A stretch of 24,560 nucleotides of DNA. Origin: UBA3263 sp964528425 (GTDB taxonomy: Bacteria > Bacteroidota > Bacteroidia > Bacteroidales > Muribaculaceae). This document shows, in pieces, positions 20,538 to 24,560 of this stretch. Position numbers and translations under genes: made by a program. The first letter of the stretch is position 1, and every line of letters begins with the position of its first letter. The notes beneath the pieces are model-generated. The model worked only from the letters and a program-made list of their open reading frames with translations, ran no database searches and had not been told where the DNA came from. The stretch lies in contig CAZGTD010000026.1 of assembly GCA_964528425.1 (NCBI GenBank), forward strand, positions 1 to 24,560, in the 5' to 3' direction.

Positions 20538-22883
20538 TTAGTTTACTACAATAATTTTTGTTACTGCGGCGTTGGTCTGTTCTTCACCGGTTTGCGATGC
20601 AAACACGAAGTAAACGCCGCTGCGCACTCTGCGCCCGGAGGCGTCGCAGCCGTTCCATACACACATGCCGCCATTGCTGCGTCCTTCATGAACGATCGTT
20701 CCCGAGGCGTCGGCAATTTTAACCAGCGAGTCGTCCATAAGGCCGATAATGGTAACATAGCCGCCATAATCGGGAGTGAGCGGGTTAGGATAGGCATAGA
20801 CGTTGTCGTAGCTATCGGCTGCGGGCGATGATTCGGAGTGGTAAATGGCCAGGCCTTCGGCGGTGCCCACATAGACGTCGTTGTTGGTTTTTGAGGGAAC
20901 AACGTCGATGATTTCGTCGGAGGGCATTTGCGACGAAGAGCTCATTATGTGTTCGAGTATAACGTCTCCGTCAGGTGAAACTCGGTAGAGTCCGGAGCCG
21001 ATTGTGCCTATCCATTTCTGGTTGTTTTCGTCAACGGCAATTCTTGAGCACTGTACCTGCTGCAGCAGATAGTCGGCAAGGTCGGTGCCGTCATTGCGGG
21101 GAACTTTGGGACGCATTGCGTGGTAGCCCGGCTCAAACATGCGGTCGGAGTCTTTGATAACGAATACACCCTGATTGTGGGGAGCCCAGATCCATCCGTT
21201 TTTGTCAACGACGGGCTGGGGAAAAATCCATGGGTCGCCGGTCGAGGAGTCGTCTTCATCGCGTGTAACGTCGATAACGGCGAACTTTGTCGACGATGAG
21301 AGCGGCTGGTTATTTTCGGGCATCTTTACTACTGCCAGCTGGCCGCCGGTAGCAATAACGTTGCGTTTTTCTTCATCAAGAACCAGGCGGGTTGAATGTT
21401 TGCTTTCAAGCCCGGTAATTTCCATTATACTCCACTTCGAGCCGTCGATTTTTGTTTCCCAGCTTCCCTTAGGGGCTTTTACCAGAGTAACGTTAGTGTT
21501 GTTGATAACCATCCACAGGTTACCGTCTTTATCTATTGCCGTTCCTGTCGGAGCGGCGTCCAGTGGGGAGTTTTCGGTATTGGCTTCGATGTATGAGCCG
21601 GTGTTGATGTCAATTATTCTCAATCCGACGTAGCGCACGCCAACAAGAATTTTGTTTTCGTCGGCGGGAACAACAGTGATGCTGCGCAGTTGGCTGCCGA
21701 GCGATTCGGGATTGATTGGGGTGAATGATTTATTTACGTTGTTAAAGATATCGGCATAGGTTTGTTTGCGGGTAGCCAGGTTCATAATTGTTGGATACTG
21801 GTCCATCTCGGCGGTTGAAACTATCAGGCGGCCGTCCGACAGGGGAAGTATGCGGCCGATGTTCGCACCCGTGGGGCCTTGTGGCCGGGCCTTGGAGCGG
21901 ATGTAGGTTCCGCTGTCGAGGTTATACAGGCCGGTGCCGGAAATGTCGGCAAGCCAAAAGTTCTTTTGGTCGCCGCTGAGGTTTGCGGCCAGCTGACCTT
22001 CAAGGGCGCCCATGGCCTGGGTCTGGCTGTAGGTGCCATCGGTCTTGACATAGAAAACGGTGTTGTCGCTGCCGTTAAAAGCATAGCCGTTGAGCGTAGG
22101 GAAAACGCGGTTTTCGTTGTAGGTGCCGTTGGTTCCGAAACGTATGAATTCGCGAACCGGAAACTCTTTCGAAAAATCGAATGAAAGAACGTTGCCGGTG
22201 TTGGAACATATTATGGTGTTGTCGTTGAGGCCCATCATTGCGGTCGGCCAGAATCCGAGCTGCGTGCCGTTTTCGTCAACGAGGTCTTTGAAGTCGCTGT
22301 AGTTATTGAGTTTGGAGTCGGCCGGAGCATATTTGAAGTTCGGGCTGTTTGACTCATGAATCATGATATGGCGTCCGTTAACGGCAATATGCGATATCGG
22401 GCGGTCATAAATATGGCTGCGGACGATTGAGCCATGGTCAACGTCGAGGATAATAATTCCACACCCCAGGGCAATGTAGGCTTTATTGCCCGTAAAGTCG
22501 GCATCGTTGATGGTTTTATTGCCGGTGATGGTTGCGTCGCGCAGGTCGGGCACATTGAGCGTGCGGCCGTCATCGTAAACAATGTCGATGTTATGGTCGG
22601 TATAGGCAACGAGCAGGAATTTCTTTTTGGCGTTATACCAGATATTGCTGATTTTGTTGCCGTTGAGCCGGTTCAGGGAGTTGAGGACCTGGACTTCGCC
22701 CGTGGATTTGTCGACTGCGCTCAGCGAGTTGCCCGAAAGGGTATAGACATATTCGGTTGATTCAATGATTTTCGACGGTTCCGGCGAACTCGAAAAGAGT
22801 TCCCAGGAGCCTACAAAGCCCTGGGCGTTGATGCCGGTTATGGCACCAACGGTTGCGAGGAGGAATATAAAGAGTTTTTTCAT
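20538..22883 (-). CDS. porZ: PorZ-like beta-propeller protein with C-terminal sorting-type domain (781 aa)
   Basis: MKKLFIFLLATVGAITGINA is a signal peptide, so the protein is exported. The body is two beta-propellers built from repeated strands (YVYTLSGNSLSAVDKSTGEV, NIWYNAKKKFLLVAYTDHNI, KWIGTIGSGLYRVSPDGDVI). The last 85 residues are a Ig-like C-terminal domain of the type IX secretion kind: VYAYPNPLTPDYGGYVTIIG, then WNGCDASGRRVRSGVYFVFA. Length and layout match Porphyromonas PorZ (about 776 residues), a surface component of the type IX system that delivers A-LPS to the sortase. No other type IX gene is in this window, so the role here could differ. It starts three bases after rdgB. Confidence 0.8.
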   Translation of the reverse strand: MKKLFIFLLATVGAITGINAQGFVGSWELFSSSPEPSKIIESTEYVYTLSGNSLSAVDKSTGEVQVLNSLNRLNGNKISNIWYNAKKKFLLVAYTDHNIDIVYDDGRTLNVPDLRDATITGNKTINDADFTGNKAYIALGCGIIILDVDHGSIVRSHIYDRPISHIAVNGRHIMIHESNSPNFKYAPADSKLNNYSDFKDLVDENGTQLGFWPTAMMGLNDNTIICSNTGNVLSFDFSKEFPVREFIRFGTNGTYNENRVFPTLNGYAFNGSDNTVFYVKTDGTYSQTQAMGALEGQLAANLSGDQKNFWLADISGTGLYNLDSGTYIRSKARPQGPTGANIGRILPLSDGRLIVSTAEMDQYPTIMNLATRKQTYADIFNNVNKSFTPINPESLGSQLRSITVVPADENKILVGVRYVGLRIIDINTGSYIEANTENSPLDAAPTGTAIDKDGNLWMVINNTNVTLVKAPKGSWETKIDGSKWSIMEITGLESKHSTRLVLDEEKRNVIATGGQLAVVKMPENNQPLSSSTKFAVIDVTRDEDDSSTGDPWIFPQPVVDKNGWIWAPHNQGVFVIKDSDRMFEPGYHAMRPKVPRNDGTDLADYLLQQVQCSRIAVDENNQKWIGTIGSGLYRVSPDGDVILEHIMSSSSQMPSDEIIDVVPSKTNNDVYVGTAEGLAIYHSESSPAADSYDNVYAYPNPLTPDYGGYVTIIGLMDDSLVKIADASGTIVHEGRSNGGMCVWNGCDASGRRVRSGVYFVFASQTGEEQTNAAVTKIIVVN

Positions 22884-22886
22884 ATT

Positions 22887-23459
22887 TCAGATGATTTCAA
22901 GGAGTTTCGTTATTGCGCGTCCGCGATGGGAGATGGCATTTTTTTCGTCGGCCGACATTTGCGCGAAACTTTTGCCGCCGGCCTCGTCCGGCAGAAACAC
23001 CGGATCGTAGCCAAACCCGTCGGTTCCGGCTGGAGTGCGGGCAATCGAGCCTTCAACAACGCCTTCAACGGTTTGCATGCGGCCGTTGTGCCACAGAGCT
23101 ATTACCGTGCGGAACCTGGCGGTCCGGTCATTCCGGTCGCCGAGTTCGGCAAGTAGTTTGGCCATATTGGCCGCCGAGTCGCCGTGGGAGCCCGCATAGC
23201 GCGCGGAATAAACGCCGGGTGCGCCACCCAGGGCGTCAACCTCCAGGCCGGTATCGTCGGCAAAGCAGTCAACTCCATAGTGCTCGGCAACATAGCGGGC
23301 CTTCATTTCGGCGTTGCCGGCTATGGTATCGGCAGTTTCGGGAATGTCGTCGTGGCAGCCTATGTCGGCCAGAGAGCGCACTTCAAGGCGGTCGCCGAGA
23401 ATGCGGCGAACCTCCGAAAGCTTATGGGCATTGTTGGTGGCAAAGACTATCACACTCAT
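22887..23459 (-). CDS. rdgB: XTP/dITP pyrophosphatase, RdgB/HAM1 family (190 aa)
   Basis: This house-cleaning enzyme hydrolyses dITP, XTP and ITP to monophosphates and so keeps deaminated purines out of DNA and RNA. Family signatures are all present: VFATNNAHKLSEVRRILG at the N-terminus, DCFADDTGLEVDALGGAPGV with YSARYAG in the middle, and GTDGFGYDPVF with SHRGRA near the end. The length equals the family norm. The ATG at 23457-23459 gives the standard N-terminus. It lies 58 bases downstream of leuS and three bases before the PorZ-like gene, all on one strand. Confidence 0.97.
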   Translation of the reverse strand: MSVIVFATNNAHKLSEVRRILGDRLEVRSLADIGCHDDIPETADTIAGNAEMKARYVAEHYGVDCFADDTGLEVDALGGAPGVYSARYAGSHGDSAANMAKLLAELGDRNDRTARFRTVIALWHNGRMQTVEGVVEGSIARTPAGTDGFGYDPVFLPDEAGGKSFAQMSADEKNAISHRGRAITKLLEII

Positions 23460-23517
23460 TTAACGCGCAATCGCCCGGTTTTATTGCCCGGCGTGGTTGC
23501 AGCCGACGCAAGGGGGT

Positions 23518-24560
23518 TTATTTAACAACGAGGTTAACTATCTTTCCGGGGACGAAAACGGTTTTAACAATCTCCTTGCCTTCGAGCCATTTCGATGCCG
23601 ATTCGTGGGCCAGGGCGGCGGCGATAACATCGTCCTTGCCCATGGTTGCGGGAACCGTAAGGTTAAAGCGGGCTTTGCCGTTGAAGCTTACCGGATAGGT
23701 AACTTCCGCCTCCACCAGGCGCGATTCGTCGTGGGTGGGCCAGGTGGCATCGCATACCGTGGTGTCGTGGCCGAGGGCGGTGTGCCATAACTCTTCGGCG
23801 ATGTGGGGGGCAAACGGAGCCAGAACGATGACCAGCGGCTCGAGTACCTCGCGCGAGTTGCATTTCTGGGCCGTGAGTTCGTTAACACAAATCATAAAGG
23901 CGGCCACCGATGTGTTGTAGCTGAAGTTTTCAATATCGGAAGTCACTTTTTTGATGAGCGTATGGATGGTTTTCAGCGAAGCGGCCGATGCCGGTTCGTT
24001 GCTGACGCCGTCGGCATAGAGTTTCCAGAGTTTTTTCAGGAAGCGGTTAACGCCGTCTATGCCGTTGGTGTCCCAGGGTTTGCTCTGTTCGAGCGGGCCG
24101 AGGAACATTTCATAGAGTCGCAGGGTGTCGGCGCCGTAGCGTTCAACAATGTCGTCGGGGTTCACGACGTTAAACATCGATTTCGACATTTTTTCCACAG
24201 CCCAGCCGCAAATATATTTGCCATCTTCGAGAATGAATTCGGCGTTGGCGAATTCGGGGCGCCAGGCGCGGAAGGCGTCGGTGTCGAGAACGTCGTTGGA
24301 AACTATGTTTACGTCAACATGTATGGGCGTAACGTCGTATTGGTCTTTCAATCCGGCCGATACAAAGGTGTTGGTGTCCTTGATGCGATAAACGAAGTTG
24401 CTGCGGCCCTGAATCATGCCCTGGTTGATGAGCTTGCGGAACGGTTCGTCGCTAACGACTTTTCCGAGGTCGTAGAGGAACTTGTTCCAGAAGCGGGAAT
24501 ATATAAGGTGGCCGGTGGCGTGTTCGGTGCCGCCGATGTAGAGGTCAACGTCGCGCCAGT
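23518..24560 (-). CDS. leuS: Leucyl-tRNA synthetase, C-terminal part (cut by window edge)
   Basis: The frame is open from the stop at 23518-23520 to the window edge, 347 codons. It begins at the edge with WRDVDLYIGGTEHATGHLIY, part of the catalytic core, followed by FRKLINQGMIQG. The class I KMSKS loop is present in EKMSKSMFNVVNPDDIVERY. The helical anticodon-binding domain follows (TLRLYEMFLGPLEQSKPWDT) and the chain ends with the short C-terminal domain (FVPGKIVNLVVK). The enzyme charges tRNA-Leu in the cytoplasm. The 5' part and promoter lie beyond the window. It is the first visible gene of the leuS-rdgB-porZ-like series. Confidence 0.97.
   Translation of the reverse strand, partial: WRDVDLYIGGTEHATGHLIYSRFWNKFLYDLGKVVSDEPFRKLINQGMIQGRSNFVYRIKDTNTFVSAGLKDQYDVTPIHVDVNIVSNDVLDTDAFRAWRPEFANAEFILEDGKYICGWAVEKMSKSMFNVVNPDDIVERYGADTLRLYEMFLGPLEQSKPWDTNGIDGVNRFLKKLWKLYADGVSNEPASAASLKTIHTLIKKVTSDIENFSYNTSVAAFMICVNELTAQKCNSREVLEPLVIVLAPFAPHIAEELWHTALGHDTTVCDATWPTHDESRLVEAEVTYPVSFNGKARFNLTVPATMGKDDVIAAALAHESASKWLEGKEIVKTVFVPGKIVNLVVK

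Noticed and set aside
23460..23517. CCCGG-containing repeats between leuS and rdgB as a terminator
   Set aside because: The copies are direct, not inverted, and no T-tract follows.

Overview
The window reads as a chromosomal segment of a Bacteroidales bacterium, probably a gut member close to Muribaculaceae. Three things point there: repeated Bacteroidetes-type promoters (TTG or TTTG, 19-20 bp spacer, TAnnTTTG), protein families typical of the order (pyruvate:ferredoxin oxidoreductase, a SusC/TonB-receptor-like barrel, a PorZ-like propeller, DUF4143 ATPases), and AT-rich leaders without strong Shine-Dalgarno sequences. No tRNA, rRNA, CRISPR array, transposase or phage gene was seen. Both ends are cut inside housekeeping genes (phoH family on the left, leuS on the right). 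The genus is inference.

Layout. 1-500: 5' part of a PhoH-family ATPase (minus). 576-1838: AT-rich DUF4143-type ATPase (plus) whose promoter sits between two copies of a 25-bp repeat. 1912-3240: two envelope proteins (minus). 3335-7462: a block in which two related, about 300-nt structured RNAs, each with an almost identical 40-bp promoter, bracket four minus-strand genes: a membrane-anchored protein, an SPFH/GYF_2 protein, a four-helix membrane protein and a zinc-ribbon/TPR protein. 7574-11140: nifJ, the central fermentative enzyme. 11267-12693: a second DUF4143-type ATPase, preceded by four exact 23-bp tandem units. 12799-13994: a TfoX-N protein (plus) converging on a cupin-HxlR-small membrane protein operon (minus). 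14254-18742: an NlpE-like lipoprotein, a 991-aa TonB-receptor-like barrel whose first codons contain a 17-bp perfect inverted repeat, and an AraC regulator just upstream. 18866-18974: a candidate plus-strand small RNA. 18976-24560: a minus-strand operon leuS, rdgB, porZ-like, unknown 173-aa protein, acyltransferase.

Most interesting signals. (1) Both DUF4143 ATPases have a perfect -7 box, no recognisable -33 box, and private short repeats covering the -33 position, which suggests operators or iterons bound by the ATPase or a partner. (2) The twin RNAs each precede, on the same strand, a gene with no visible promoter of its own. (3) The SPFH/GYF_2/zinc-ribbon cassette resembles membrane-stress modules such as Bacillus ydjGHI. 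(4) The inverted repeat in the barrel gene would, if its spacer inverted, create an immediate stop codon. All functional readings are from sequence inspection only.
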